Below are positions 43,349-53,959 of a stretch of DNA of 64,000 nt, one piece after another. Below the pieces are notes generated by a model. It did no database searches. It saw only the letters and a program-made list of their open reading frames with translations, and was not told the origin of the DNA. Made by a program: the position numbers and the translations under genes. This DNA is from JAWVFN01 sp963696625 (GTDB lineage Bacteria; Actinomycetota; Thermoleophilia; Solirubrobacterales; 70-9). Each line of letters opens with the position of its first letter. Within the stretch, counting starts at the first letter, position 1. Location: the NCBI GenBank assembly GCA_963696625.1, contig CAVOKZ010000046.1, forward strand, positions 1 to 64,000, given 5' to 3'.

Positions 43349-43412
43349 AACCGTCGGCTGCTCCGCTTCGCGTCCGCTGCCGCCGGGACGAGGCGCCCTC
43401 GGGGTGGACCCG
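43349..43412 (-). repeat. GCGAAGC hairpin repeat, copy 8 (type B arm)
   Basis: The minus strand has GTCCACC at about 43407-43401, then 26 bases, then CGGACGCGAAGCGGAG at about 43374-43359. It fills the gap between purS (stop 43414) and purQ. The spacing equals that in copies 1 and 2. Confidence 0.8.
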
Positions 43413-43413
43413 A

Positions 43414-43647
43414 TCAGCCCTCATCGCCGTTCGTGACGATTTCGAAGTCTTCGATCAGAGGATTCGCGAGCAGCTTCTCGCACAGATCAGGCAGCGCGTC
43501 CGGGTCATCGGTCTCGAGCTCGACCAGCCGCCCGACGCGGACGTGGCTCACGCTGTCGAAGCCGAGCTTCGGCAACGCCCCCTCGACCGCCTTGCCCTGC
43601 GGATCGAGGATGCCCTCCTTTGGACGGATCAGAACCTTGGCCTTCAC
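43414..43647 (-). CDS. purS: Phosphoribosylformylglycinamidine synthase subunit PurS
   Basis: 77 residues from GTG: KVLIRPKEGILDPQGKAVEG then ALPKLGF and VRVGRLVELE are the PurS signature. It bridges PurL and PurQ. Ordered purC-purS-purQ-purL. Confidence 0.94.
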   Translation of the reverse strand: MKAKVLIRPKEGILDPQGKAVEGALPKLGFDSVSHVRVGRLVELETDDPDALPDLCEKLLANPLIEDFEIVTNGDEG

Positions 43648-43668
43648 CGGTTCAGCGTATCGGCCGGA

Positions 43669-44520
43669 TCAGAAGTCCCGGCCGGTGATCCGCTCGTACG
43701 CCTCGACGTACTTGGCCCGCGTGTTCTGCACGACCTCGTCGGGCAGCTCGGGCGCCGGCGGGTTGTGGTCCCAGCCGATCTCGTCGAGGTAGTCGCGCAC
43801 GTACTGCTTGTCGAACGAGGCCTGGCCGCGGCCGGCCTCGTAGTCGTCGGCGGGCCAGAAGCGCGAGGAGTCGGGCGTCAGGACTTCGTCGCCGAGCACG
43901 ATCTCGGCGCCGGGCGAGGCGCCGAACTCGAACTTGGTGTCGGCGACGATGATCCCGCGCTCGGCGGCGTGGTTTGCTGCGTGCTCATACAGCGCGATCG
44001 AGACCCGCTTCAGCTCCTCGGCCAGTGCCGCATCGCCCAGGATCTCGCCGGCCCTCTCGATCGAGATGTTCTCGTCGTGCTCGCCGATCTCGGCCTTGGT
44101 CGCCGGGGTGAAGATCGGCTCCGGCAGCTTCGCCGACTCGGTCAGCCCTTCGGGCAGGGCGATCCCGCAGACCTCGCCGCTCTGCTTGTATTCCTTCCAG
44201 CCCGACCCGGAGAGGTAGCCGCGGACGACGCACTCGACCGGGTACATCTCGAGCTTGCGCACCCGCAGCGCCCGGCCCTCGACCTCCTCGGGGACGTCCT
44301 GGGAGATCAGGTGGTTGGGGACGATCTCGCCTGTGGTCTCGAACCAGAAGACCGACATCTGGGTCAGGACCCTCCCCTTGTCGGGGATCGGGTCGGGCAT
44401 GATCACGTCGTAGGCGGAGATCCGGTCGGAGGCGACCATGATCAGCTCGTCGCCGTCCTCGTAGATCTCGCGGACCTTGCCCGAGGAATGAAGCTTCAGA
44501 TCTTCGATAGCGGTTGGCAT
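43669..44520 (-). CDS. purC: SAICAR synthetase
   Basis: 283 residues, the longer form. It has GKVREIYEDGDELIMVASDR, ISAYDVIMPDPIPDKG, ECVVRGYLSGSGWKEY and IVADTKFEFG. ATP-dependent ligation of aspartate to CAIR. First gene of purC-S-Q-L. Its ATG overlaps the first possible ATG of the divergent P450 frame in CATG. Confidence 0.95.
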   Translation of the reverse strand: MPTAIEDLKLHSSGKVREIYEDGDELIMVASDRISAYDVIMPDPIPDKGRVLTQMSVFWFETTGEIVPNHLISQDVPEEVEGRALRVRKLEMYPVECVVRGYLSGSGWKEYKQSGEVCGIALPEGLTESAKLPEPIFTPATKAEIGEHDENISIERAGEILGDAALAEELKRVSIALYEHAANHAAERGIIVADTKFEFGASPGAEIVLGDEVLTPDSSRFWPADDYEAGRGQASFDKQYVRDYLDEIGWDHNPPAPELPDEVVQNTRAKYVEAYERITGRDF

Positions 44521-44545
44521 GAGCCGAAGATATCGTTCACGACCG

Positions 44546-45889
44546 ATGCCGCTGCCACCCGGCCCGAGTAGTTCCCGCTTACACCAGACTCTTCGCTGGC
44601 TGCTGCGGCCGATTCCGTTCTTCGAGGACTGCCGCCGGACCTACGGCGAGGCCTTCAGCCTCATGTTCGTCGGCTTCAAGACGCCGATGGTGATCGTCTC
44701 CGACCCCGAGGTCGTCAAGGCGATCTACACCGAGCGAGCCAACGCCCTGCCGCCCGGGCGCAACATCGTGCTCGAGCCGGTGATGGGCTCGCGCTCGATC
44801 CTGCTGCTGGAGGGTCGCGAGCACCTCGCGCGCCGCAAGCTGATGCTGCCGCCGTTTCACGGCGAGCACATGCGCTCCTACGAGGAGGCGATGCGCGAGG
44901 CGATCACCGCCGAGATCGACTCCTGGCGGGTCGGCGAGACCTTCCCGATCCACCCGCGGATGCAGTCGGTGACGCTCGAGGTGATCCTGCGCGCCGTGTT
45001 CGGCGTGACCGACCCGTCGCGGCTCGCGGGCCTGCGCGGCCTCCTCGGCCACGTCCTCCACGACAGCGCCTCGCCGATGCTGCAGCTGGTCGGGCTTGCG
45101 CCGCGGCGCTTCAGGCGCGGTCCCTACGCGGCGTTCGAGAAGCGCCTCGCCGAGGTCGACCGCGAGCTCCACGGCCTGATCGCCGAGCGGCGCGCGGACC
45201 CGGATCTCGAGAGCCGGGAGGACATCCTCTCCGCCCTTCTCGTGGCCAAGTTCGAGCCCGAGAGCGAGGGCGACGAGCCTCAAGGAATGTCGGACACCGA
45301 GGTCAGGGACCAGCTGATGACCCTGCTCCTCGCCGGCCACGAGACCACCGCGACCGCGCTCGCCTGGACCTTCGACCTGCTGCTCGGCAACCCGGCGAAG
45401 CTCGAGCGGCTGACGGCCGAGATCGCGGTCGGTGAGGGCGACGACTATCTGAGGGCGACGATCTCGGAGGGGCTGCGGCTGCGCCCGGTCGTCCCGATCG
45501 CCGGCCGCCGGCTGGCCGGCGATCTCAGTGTCAACGGGCTCGAGCTGCCGGCCGGCACCGACGTCGCGCCGGCGATGTGGCTGACCCACACCCGCCCCGA
45601 CGTCTATCCCGACCCGTACGCGTTCAAGCCCGAGCGCTTCCTCGACTCGCCGCCCGACACCTACGCCTGGATCCCGTTCGGCGGCGGCGTGCGCCGCTGC
45701 CTCGGCGCGTCGTTCGCCGAGTTCGAGATGCGCGTGGTCTTGAGCGAAGTGCTCGGGCGCTGCCGGCTCGCACCGGGAGCGACCGGCGCCCAGCACATGA
45801 CCCGCCGCAACGTCACGCTCTCGCCGCGCGAGGGGACGCCGGTGACGCTACTCAGCCGCGAGCCGGCCCGGGAGCCGGTCCCGGCGTAG
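44546..45889 (+). CDS. Cytochrome P450
   Basis: 447 residues from ATG 44546 (MPLPPGPSSS, the usual Pro-rich start); a further in-frame ATG at 44519 would overlap the purC start. I-helix AGHETTATALAW (about 262), ExxR in ISEGLRLRP (about 308), PERF motif FKPERFLDS and heme loop FGGGVRRCLG (Cys about 386). A soluble bacterial class enzyme, distantly like CYP110/CYP138-type proteins; substrate unknown. No ferredoxin or reductase gene adjoins it. Confidence 0.92.
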   Translation: MPLPPGPSSSRLHQTLRWLLRPIPFFEDCRRTYGEAFSLMFVGFKTPMVIVSDPEVVKAIYTERANALPPGRNIVLEPVMGSRSILLLEGREHLARRKLMLPPFHGEHMRSYEEAMREAITAEIDSWRVGETFPIHPRMQSVTLEVILRAVFGVTDPSRLAGLRGLLGHVLHDSASPMLQLVGLAPRRFRRGPYAAFEKRLAEVDRELHGLIAERRADPDLESREDILSALLVAKFEPESEGDEPQGMSDTEVRDQLMTLLLAGHETTATALAWTFDLLLGNPAKLERLTAEIAVGEGDDYLRATISEGLRLRPVVPIAGRRLAGDLSVNGLELPAGTDVAPAMWLTHTRPDVYPDPYAFKPERFLDSPPDTYAWIPFGGGVRRCLGASFAEFEMRVVLSEVLGRCRLAPGATGAQHMTRRNVTLSPREGTPVTLLSREPAREPVPA

Positions 45890-45905
45890 ACGACCGAACC
45901 CCAAT

Positions 45906-46190
45906 CTACTTCGCCGCCGGGTGCTCCTTGGCCCAGCGGACGATGTTCCCCGAGCCGGAGACGACGTCGCCGTCGTCGAGGACGAGGATCGGCACCTCGT
46001 TGGTGCCGCTGAGGCGCTTGACCTCGGCCCGGTCCCTGTTGCGCGTGAGACGATCCCAGGGCACCAGCCGGTAGCCCTTGACCACCTTGTGCTCGTACTC
46101 GTAGCCGGCCTTGTCGAGCGCGTTCAGCGCCCGCGCGCAGAAGTGGGTCGCGCCTCCCCGGTACTTCTGTCCGCAGGTGTAGAGGACCAT
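45906..46190 (-). CDS. Glutaredoxin/GST N-terminal-like thioredoxin-fold protein
   Basis: 94 residues. LYTCGQKYRGGATHFCARAL has single Cys residues in place of CxxC, then NEVPILVLDDGDVVSGSGNI with the cis-Pro loop. It is like the GST N-terminal domain without the helical half. Thiol partner and role unknown. 10 bases upstream of purB's end, so it is read toward purB's stop on the same strand. Confidence 0.7.
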   Translation of the reverse strand: MVLYTCGQKYRGGATHFCARALNALDKAGYEYEHKVVKGYRLVPWDRLTRNRDRAEVKRLSGTNEVPILVLDDGDVVSGSGNIVRWAKEHPAAK

Positions 46191-46200
46191 CGCGCTCAGC

Positions 46201-47490
46201 CTAGCCGAGCGCGTCGAGCCGGGCGATCAGCTCGGGCACGTGTTTCGTGTAGGCGCCGTAGTCAAAGACGGCGTCGAGATCGCCGGCAGGCAATTGGGGC
46301 GCCGCGGCGCCGATCAGCTCGCGGAACGGAGTGCCCGTGTCCCACGCCTTCTGCGCCGACTCCTGGACCAGCCGGTAGGCATCGTCGCGCTGCATCCCGG
46401 ACGCGACCAGCGCCGTCAGCGCGCGCTGGCTGAACAAGGCCCCGTGGGTGAGCTCGAGGTTCTCGCGCATGCGCTCGGTGTGCACGGTCATGCCCTCGAC
46501 GACGCCGATCGCGAGGTGCTGCATGTAGTCGAGCCCGATCGTCGAGTCGGGAAGAATCACCCGCTCGGCGCCGGAATGGGAGATGTCGCGCTCGTGCCAG
46601 AGGGCGACGTTCTCGAGGCCGGTCTGCGCATAGCCGCGCAGGACGCGCGCGAGGCCCGTGATCCGCTCGGTGACGATCGGGTTGCGCTTGTGGGGCATCG
46701 CCGAGGAGCCCTTCTGGCCGGAGCCGAACGGCTCTTCGACCTCGCGCACTTCGGTTCGCTGCAGGTTGCGGATCTCGGTCGCGAAGCGCTCGAGGCCGGC
46801 GCCGGTGATCGCGATGCGCGAGGTGAGCACGGCGTGGCGGTCGCGGGGGATCACCTGGGTCGAGACGTCCTCGCGCTTGAGGCCGAGCGCGTTCATCACG
46901 CTCTGCTCGACCGAGGGCGGCACCGAGGCGTTGGTGCCGACGGCGCCCGAGATCGCGCCGAAGGCGAGCTGGTCGAAGGCGTCGGAGATCCGGAACAGGT
47001 TGCGGTCGGCCTCGAAGGCGAAGCCGGCGAGCTTCAGCCCGAAGGTCGTCGGCTCGGCGTGGACGCCGTGGGTGCGGCCGACGCAGAGGGTCTCGGCGTG
47101 CTCGCGCGCCTTGGCGGCGAGGGCGTCGCGGTAGGCCCTGGCGCCGGCGACGATGATCTCGCCGGCGTCGCGGAGCTGGAGCGCCGTCGCCGTGTCGAGG
47201 ACGTCGGAGGAGGTGAGCCCGTAGTGGAGCCAGCGCCCGTGCTCGCCGATCGATTCGGCGACGACGTCGACGAAGGCGGCGACGTCGTGCCCAGTGGTCT
47301 TCTCGCGCTCCTGGACCGCTTCGACCGTGAACGAGGCGTTGGCGCGTGCGGCCTCGGCGGCCTCCTTCGGCACCACTCCTTCCGCCGCCCAGGCCTCCGT
47401 GGCGGCAAGCTCGACTTCCAGCCAGGTCTCCATGCGCCGCTGCTGGCTCCAGACCGCGCCCATCTCCGGCCGTGTGTAGCGGGAAATCAT
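46201..47490 (-). CDS. purB: Adenylosuccinate lyase
   Basis: 429 residues. It begins MISRYTRPEMGAVWSQQRR and has GLTSSDVLDTA, RTHGVHAEPTTFGLK and the fumarase-superfamily signature GSSAMPHKRNP with the catalytic loop Ser. It acts twice, on SAICAR and adenylosuccinate. The ribosome-binding site GGAGGAG, 7 bases before ATG, lies inside the hairpin of repeat copy 9. Confidence 0.95.
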   Translation of the reverse strand: MISRYTRPEMGAVWSQQRRMETWLEVELAATEAWAAEGVVPKEAAEAARANASFTVEAVQEREKTTGHDVAAFVDVVAESIGEHGRWLHYGLTSSDVLDTATALQLRDAGEIIVAGARAYRDALAAKAREHAETLCVGRTHGVHAEPTTFGLKLAGFAFEADRNLFRISDAFDQLAFGAISGAVGTNASVPPSVEQSVMNALGLKREDVSTQVIPRDRHAVLTSRIAITGAGLERFATEIRNLQRTEVREVEEPFGSGQKGSSAMPHKRNPIVTERITGLARVLRGYAQTGLENVALWHERDISHSGAERVILPDSTIGLDYMQHLAIGVVEGMTVHTERMRENLELTHGALFSQRALTALVASGMQRDDAYRLVQESAQKAWDTGTPFRELIGAAAPQLPAGDLDAVFDYGAYTKHVPELIARLDALG

Positions 47491-47564
47491 CCGGGGACTC
47501 CTCCGCTTCGCGTCCGGGGTCCCCGGTCGAGGGCTCTCCAGGAATGGCCCTTGTGGCCCGTCAA
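47491..47564 (-). repeat. GCGAAGC hairpin repeat, copy 9 (type A), carrying the purB ribosome-binding site
   Basis: The minus strand reads AAGGGCCATTCCTGGAGAGC then CCT; AGGGC pairs with GCCCT. Next the stem CCGGGGAC (47526-47519) pairs perfectly with GTCCCCGG (47498-47491) around CGGACGCGAAGCGGAGGA. This stem differs from other copies on both arms, so pairing is kept. It fills the gap from the purE stop to the purB ATG exactly. Confidence 0.92.
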
Positions 47565-48055
47565 CAATTGATGATCCGGCCGGCGAGCAGGCCGGCATTT
47601 CTTGCCCCGTCGACGGCGACGCAGGCGACCGGGACACCCGGCGGCATCTGAACCGCCGAAAGCAGGGCGTCGAGCCCGCCGAGGCTCTTGCCGAGGATCG
47701 GCACGCCGATCACGGGGAGGTCCGTGTGCGCCGCCGCGACGCCGGGAAGGGCGGCCGACATCCCGGCTCCGGCGATCAGCACCTTGATGCCTCGCATGCG
47801 GGCCGCGTGGCAATACTCGCGGACCTGCTCGGGGTCGCGGTGGGCGCTCATCACCCGCACCTCGTAGCGGATGCCCAGCTCGTGCAACGCCTCGCCGGCG
47901 GGCTGCATCTTCGGCTTGTCGTTGCGCGAGCCCATGATGATCCCCACCCGCGGCGCGTCGACCTCGATCTCCTCGAAGGCGGCCTCGGGCTCGGGCATCG
48001 GCTCCAAGTTGACGTTCTCGGTCGTTGCCGGCGCTTCTGGTTCTTGGGTTCCCAT
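47561..48055 (-). CDS. purE: N5-carboxyaminoimidazole ribonucleotide mutase
   Basis: 164 residues from ATG 48055 (AGGAGA upstream; the longer frame overlaps purD). An acidic N-terminal tail of about 40 residues precedes VGIIMGSRNDKPKMQPAGEA, VMSAHRDPEQV with the catalytic His, and AGAGMSAALPGVAAAHTDLP then VIGVPI. The usual GSxSD is GSRND and GAGGAAHLPGM is GAGMSAALPGV, moderate departures from class I PurE. No purK in the window, so the source of N5-CAIR is elsewhere or this is a CO2-using form. Confidence 0.9.
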   Translation of the reverse strand: MGTQEPEAPATTENVNLEPMPEPEAAFEEIEVDAPRVGIIMGSRNDKPKMQPAGEALHELGIRYEVRVMSAHRDPEQVREYCHAARMRGIKVLIAGAGMSAALPGVAAAHTDLPVIGVPILGKSLGGLDALLSAVQMPPGVPVACVAVDGARNAGLLAGRIINC

Positions 48056-48062
48056 CGGTCTC

Positions 48063-49340
48063 CTAGCCGGTCGCGACGCGCTCGACCGCCCGCTGGGCGA
48101 TGTCCGAGCGCATCTGCTTGCCGTCGAACTGAATCTTCTCGGCTGCATCGTAAGCGCGGCGGCGGGCGTCGGCCGGCGTGGGGCCGAGGCCGGTCACGTT
48201 GAGCACCCGGCCTCCGGCGGTGACGAGAGCCCCGTCGCGCTCGGCGGTGCCGGCATGGGTGACCTCGGCGATCTCACCCGCCTCTTCGAGCCCGCGGATC
48301 ACGTCGCCCTTCGACGACGACGCCGGGTAGCCGGCGGAGGCGAGCACGAGGGTCACCGCCCAGTCCTCGGAGAAGGCCGGTTCGATCCCGGCGAGGCCGC
48401 CGCTTTCGCGCGAGGCGAGGCAGAGCTCGACCAGGTCCGAGTCGAGCCGCGGCAGCACCGCCTGCGTTTCGGGGTCGCCGAAACGGCAGTTGAACTCGAG
48501 CACTCCGAAGGCGTCGTCGGGGCGCATCATCAGCCCGGCGTAGAGCACGCCGTGGAACGGATTGCCGCGCTCGGCGAGCAGCTTGACGATCGGCCGGTGG
48601 ACGGCGTCGAGGATGCGCTCGACCAGCGCCGCGTCGACGTCCGGAACCGGCGAATAGCTGCCCATGCCGCCGGTGTTGGGCCCGGTGTCGCCGTCGCCTA
48701 TCCGCTTGTAGTCCTGGGCCGGGGCGAGCGGCACGACGTTCTCGCCGTCACAGAGCGCGAGCAGCGACAGCTCCTCGCCGGTGAGGAACTCCTCGAGCAC
48801 GACCTCGGTCGAGCCGAAGCGTTGCTCGACGAAGAAGGCCTCGATCGCCTCGCGCGCCGCGGGCTCCGACTCGCAGATGATCACGCCCTTGCCCGCGGCC
48901 AGCCCGTCGGCCTTGAGCACGCAGGGATAGGCGCCGCCGGTCAGCTCGGCCAGCGCCTGCTCCCGGGTGCGCAGGACCGTGTGACCGGCGGTCGGCACAC
49001 CGGCCTCGGCCATCGCCTCCTTCGCGTGCGCCTTCGAGCCCTCGAGCCGGGCGGCCGCCGCCGAGGGCCCGAACGCCGGCACCCCCGCGTCCTCGAGCCG
49101 GTCGACCACGCCGCCGACCAGCGGCACCTCGGGCCCGACGATGACCAGATCCGCCGACTCGGCGGCGGCGGTGGTGACGATCCCGTCGGTGTCCTCGGCG
49201 CCGACCTCGAGCAGGCGCGCGTCGGCCGCGATCCCGGCGTTGCCGGGCGTGCAGAGGATCTCCGGCTCGCGCCCCGAGCGCTTCAGAGCGCGGACGATCG
49301 CATGCTCGCGACCGCCCGCTCCAACGACAAGGACCTTCAA
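48063..49340 (-). CDS. purD: Phosphoribosylamine-glycine ligase
   Basis: 425 residues. It has VLVVGAGGREHAI, ATP-grasp motifs VLKADGLAAGKGVII, LAPAQDYKRIGDGDTGPNTG then GMGSYSP, and FNCRFGDPETQAVLP. It starts with TTG directly after the TAG of the GYD gene (TAGTTG), as purN does after purF. It heads purD-purE-purB. Confidence 0.95.
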   Translation of the reverse strand: MKVLVVGAGGREHAIVRALKRSGREPEILCTPGNAGIAADARLLEVGAEDTDGIVTTAAAESADLVIVGPEVPLVGGVVDRLEDAGVPAFGPSAAAARLEGSKAHAKEAMAEAGVPTAGHTVLRTREQALAELTGGAYPCVLKADGLAAGKGVIICESEPAAREAIEAFFVEQRFGSTEVVLEEFLTGEELSLLALCDGENVVPLAPAQDYKRIGDGDTGPNTGGMGSYSPVPDVDAALVERILDAVHRPIVKLLAERGNPFHGVLYAGLMMRPDDAFGVLEFNCRFGDPETQAVLPRLDSDLVELCLASRESGGLAGIEPAFSEDWAVTLVLASAGYPASSSKGDVIRGLEEAGEIAEVTHAGTAERDGALVTAGGRVLNVTGLGPTPADARRRAYDAAEKIQFDGKQMRSDIAQRAVERVATG

Positions 49341-49622
49341 CTACAGAGCCTTCGCCAAATCACCGGTCGGGATCGCGCCGAGCGTCTGGCTCGACATCGT
49401 CCCCCGCGAGCCGAGCTCGACCGAGACCTTGGCCATCGTCTCCTGGTCGGGGGCTTCGAGGATGGTGATGAAGTCGAACTGGCCGAGCGTCGCCCACTGG
49501 TCGAGGACCTTGGCGCCCATCTGCTCGACCTCCTTGTTCACCTCCTGCACCCGGTTCGGGTTGTTCTTCAGCGTCTGGACCCCGTCCGAGGTCAGGTTGG
49601 TGAGCATCACGTAGATCGGCAT
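49341..49622 (-). CDS. GYD domain protein
   Basis: 93 residues. It has YVMLTNLTSDGVQTLKNNP, GAKVLDQWATLGQFDFITI and SSQTLGAIP, the GYD-family pattern (small alpha/beta dimeric barrel). Function unknown. Good AAGGAGAG Shine-Dalgarno; likely the first gene before purD-purE-purB. Confidence 0.8.
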   Translation of the reverse strand: MPIYVMLTNLTSDGVQTLKNNPNRVQEVNKEVEQMGAKVLDQWATLGQFDFITILEAPDQETMAKVSVELGSRGTMSSQTLGAIPTGDLAKAL

Positions 49623-49676
49623 CGTCTCTCCTTCACTCGCGGTTTCACGATCGGACCTGACTCATATCATGGCCCC

Positions 49677-50323
49677 ATGGCTGGGCATCCGATCTTCGCG
49701 CGCGTCTACGACCGGCTGATGGCCGGGACCGAGAAGGCGGGGCTGGCGGACATGCGCCGCTCGCTGCTCGCCGAGGCCTCGGCACGGACGCTCGAGATCG
49801 GCGCCGGCACCGGCCACAACCTCCCCTGCTACACCGACGCGGTCACCGAGCTCGTGCTCGCCGAGCCCGACCCGCACATGGCCAAGCGGCTGCGCGAGCA
49901 GGTCGCCGCCGAGCCTCCCGCCCCGCGAAGCGTCGAGGTGATCGAGGCGCCCGCGGAGGACCTGCCCTTCGACGACGGCAGCTTCGAGACCGTGGTCTCG
50001 ACCCTGGTCTTCTGCACCGTCGACAATCCACAGCGCGCGGTGGCAGAGGTCAAGCGGGTGCTCGCCGACGGCGGCGCCCTGCTCTACCTCGAGCACGTCC
50101 GCGGCGAGGGCGGCGTGACCCGGGCTCAGGACCTGCTCGAGCGTCCCTGGGGCTGGTTCGCCGGTGGCTGCCACCCGAATCGCCCGACCGGCGAGACGAT
50201 CGCCGAGGCGGGCTTCTGGGTCGAGCGCCAGGACCGCGGCGGGCTGCCGAAGGCCCCCGCGATCGTGAAGCCGCTGATCAAGGGCGTCGCCCGGCGCCCG
50301 AGCGGCGCCGGCAAGCAGGACTA

Positions 50324-50327
<4 letters not shown>
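49677..50327 (+). CDS. Class I SAM-dependent methyltransferase (UbiE/UbiG-like)
   Basis: 216 residues from ATG 49677. Motif I TLEIGAGTGHNLPCY, acidic loop LAEPDPHMAKRL, motif IV region LPFDDGSFETVVSTLVFCTV and EVKRVLADGGALLYLEHVRG. Probably methylates a lipid or quinone; substrate unknown. It shares a CTAG stop with convergent clpB. Confidence 0.82.
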
Positions 50328-52939
<2,612 letters not shown>

Positions 52940-52978
52940 GCGCGAATCCTACCTGCTTACACCTACCAAGTCAAGAAA

Positions 52979-52999
52979 TCTAAGTCGTTCACACTCAAG
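52979..52999 (-). promoter_or_regulatory. HAIR-like site upstream of clpB
   Basis: ACTCAAG (52993-52999) is a perfect half of the HspR element CTTGAGT-N7-ACTCAAG. The other half, seven bases away, is TCTAAGT and matches only 4 of 7. With hspR in the window and clpB a usual HspR target, it is a plausible but weak site. Confidence 0.4.
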
Positions 53000-53015
53000 G
53001 GGTCTGACCCCTCGT
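52998..53015. repeat. REP-like palindrome GGGGTC-T-GACCCC
   Basis: AAGGGGTCTGACCCCT forms a 6-bp dyad abutting the HAIR-like site. The same hexamer GGGGTC starts the repeat units at 14.2 kb, so it may be a solitary relative. Confidence 0.55.
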
Positions 53016-53072
53016 TTTGTCGTCTTGGTCTCGGTCACCGTGACTGGGTCGGGCGCCGTGCGGCGAGCGCGA

Positions 53073-53903
53073 TCAGCGCCTGCTGGAGGACTCTGCGGCG
53101 CCCCCCGCCGGCGCGCGCTTGTGGGCCGCGGCGGGCGCCGCCGGGGTCTTGGGGACGAGCAGCGGGGCCGCGTCGCCGGTCTTGGCGCGCAGCATCGCCA
53201 GCGCTTCGCGCGCCGACTGCGGCCGCAGCTCGGGGTCGTCGGCCTTGAGCCGCCACACGAGACGCCGCAGCTCGCGGGCGCCGCCGTCACCGAGGACCTC
53301 GCCGAGCACGACCCCGGCCGAGTAGAGATCGGAGCGCTCGTCGGCATCCGCCCCGGTGCGGACCTCGGGCGCCATGTAGCCGAGCGTGCCGAAGACCTTG
53401 CCGGTCTCGGTCATGCGCGTGCCGCCGGGCTGGGCGACGCCGAAGTCGGTCAGCCGGCTGTGCCGCTCGCGGTCGATGAGGACGTTGGCGGGCTTGACGT
53501 CGCGGTGGATCACTCCGGCCGCGTGGATGTGCTCGAGCGCCCCGAGCAGCTCCTCGGCGATGGCTTGAGCGTCAAGTCGGTCGCCGTGCTCGAGACGCAT
53601 CGCGAGCGTGCCGCCTTCGACGTACTCGCTGACCAGGTAGGGCCGCTGCCCCGAAGCGCTGAAGTCGAAGACCCGGACCGGGTTCGGGTGCGAGAGGCCG
53701 GCGGCGACCTTGGCCTCACGCGCGAAGCGCTTGACGTAGGAGGAATCGAGCGCGAGCGTCTCGGAGAGGACCTTGACCGCGACCGGGCGCCCGAGCCGCT
53801 CGTCGCGCGCCTTCCAGACGGTCGACATCCCGCCCGTCCCCAGGAGGCGCTCGAGCCGGTAGCGCCCGAGCACGCTGCCGCCGGCGATGCGCGGTTCGCC
53901 CAT
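53073..53903 (-). CDS. Small Ser/Thr protein kinase without membrane anchor
   Basis: 276 residues. Glycine loop LLGTGGMSTVWKA, ATP Lys in VAVKVL, catalytic loop VIHRDVKPANVLID, LTDFGVAQ and GTLGYMAPEV. The kinase domain is short, ending near 250, and is followed by an Ala/Pro/Lys tail with no transmembrane helix or PASTA repeats. A cytosolic Hanks-type kinase with unknown target. NPV replaces the more usual NIV in SHPNPVRVFDF. Confidence 0.9.
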   Translation of the reverse strand: MGEPRIAGGSVLGRYRLERLLGTGGMSTVWKARDERLGRPVAVKVLSETLALDSSYVKRFAREAKVAAGLSHPNPVRVFDFSASGQRPYLVSEYVEGGTLAMRLEHGDRLDAQAIAEELLGALEHIHAAGVIHRDVKPANVLIDRERHSRLTDFGVAQPGGTRMTETGKVFGTLGYMAPEVRTGADADERSDLYSAGVVLGEVLGDGGARELRRLVWRLKADDPELRPQSAREALAMLRAKTGDAAPLLVPKTPAAPAAAHKRAPAGGAAESSSRR

Positions 53904-53959
53904 GAACCGGACTTACCCGCCGCGCCGCCGGCCTAAAGAGCGGGCTGTGACGCCTGTTA

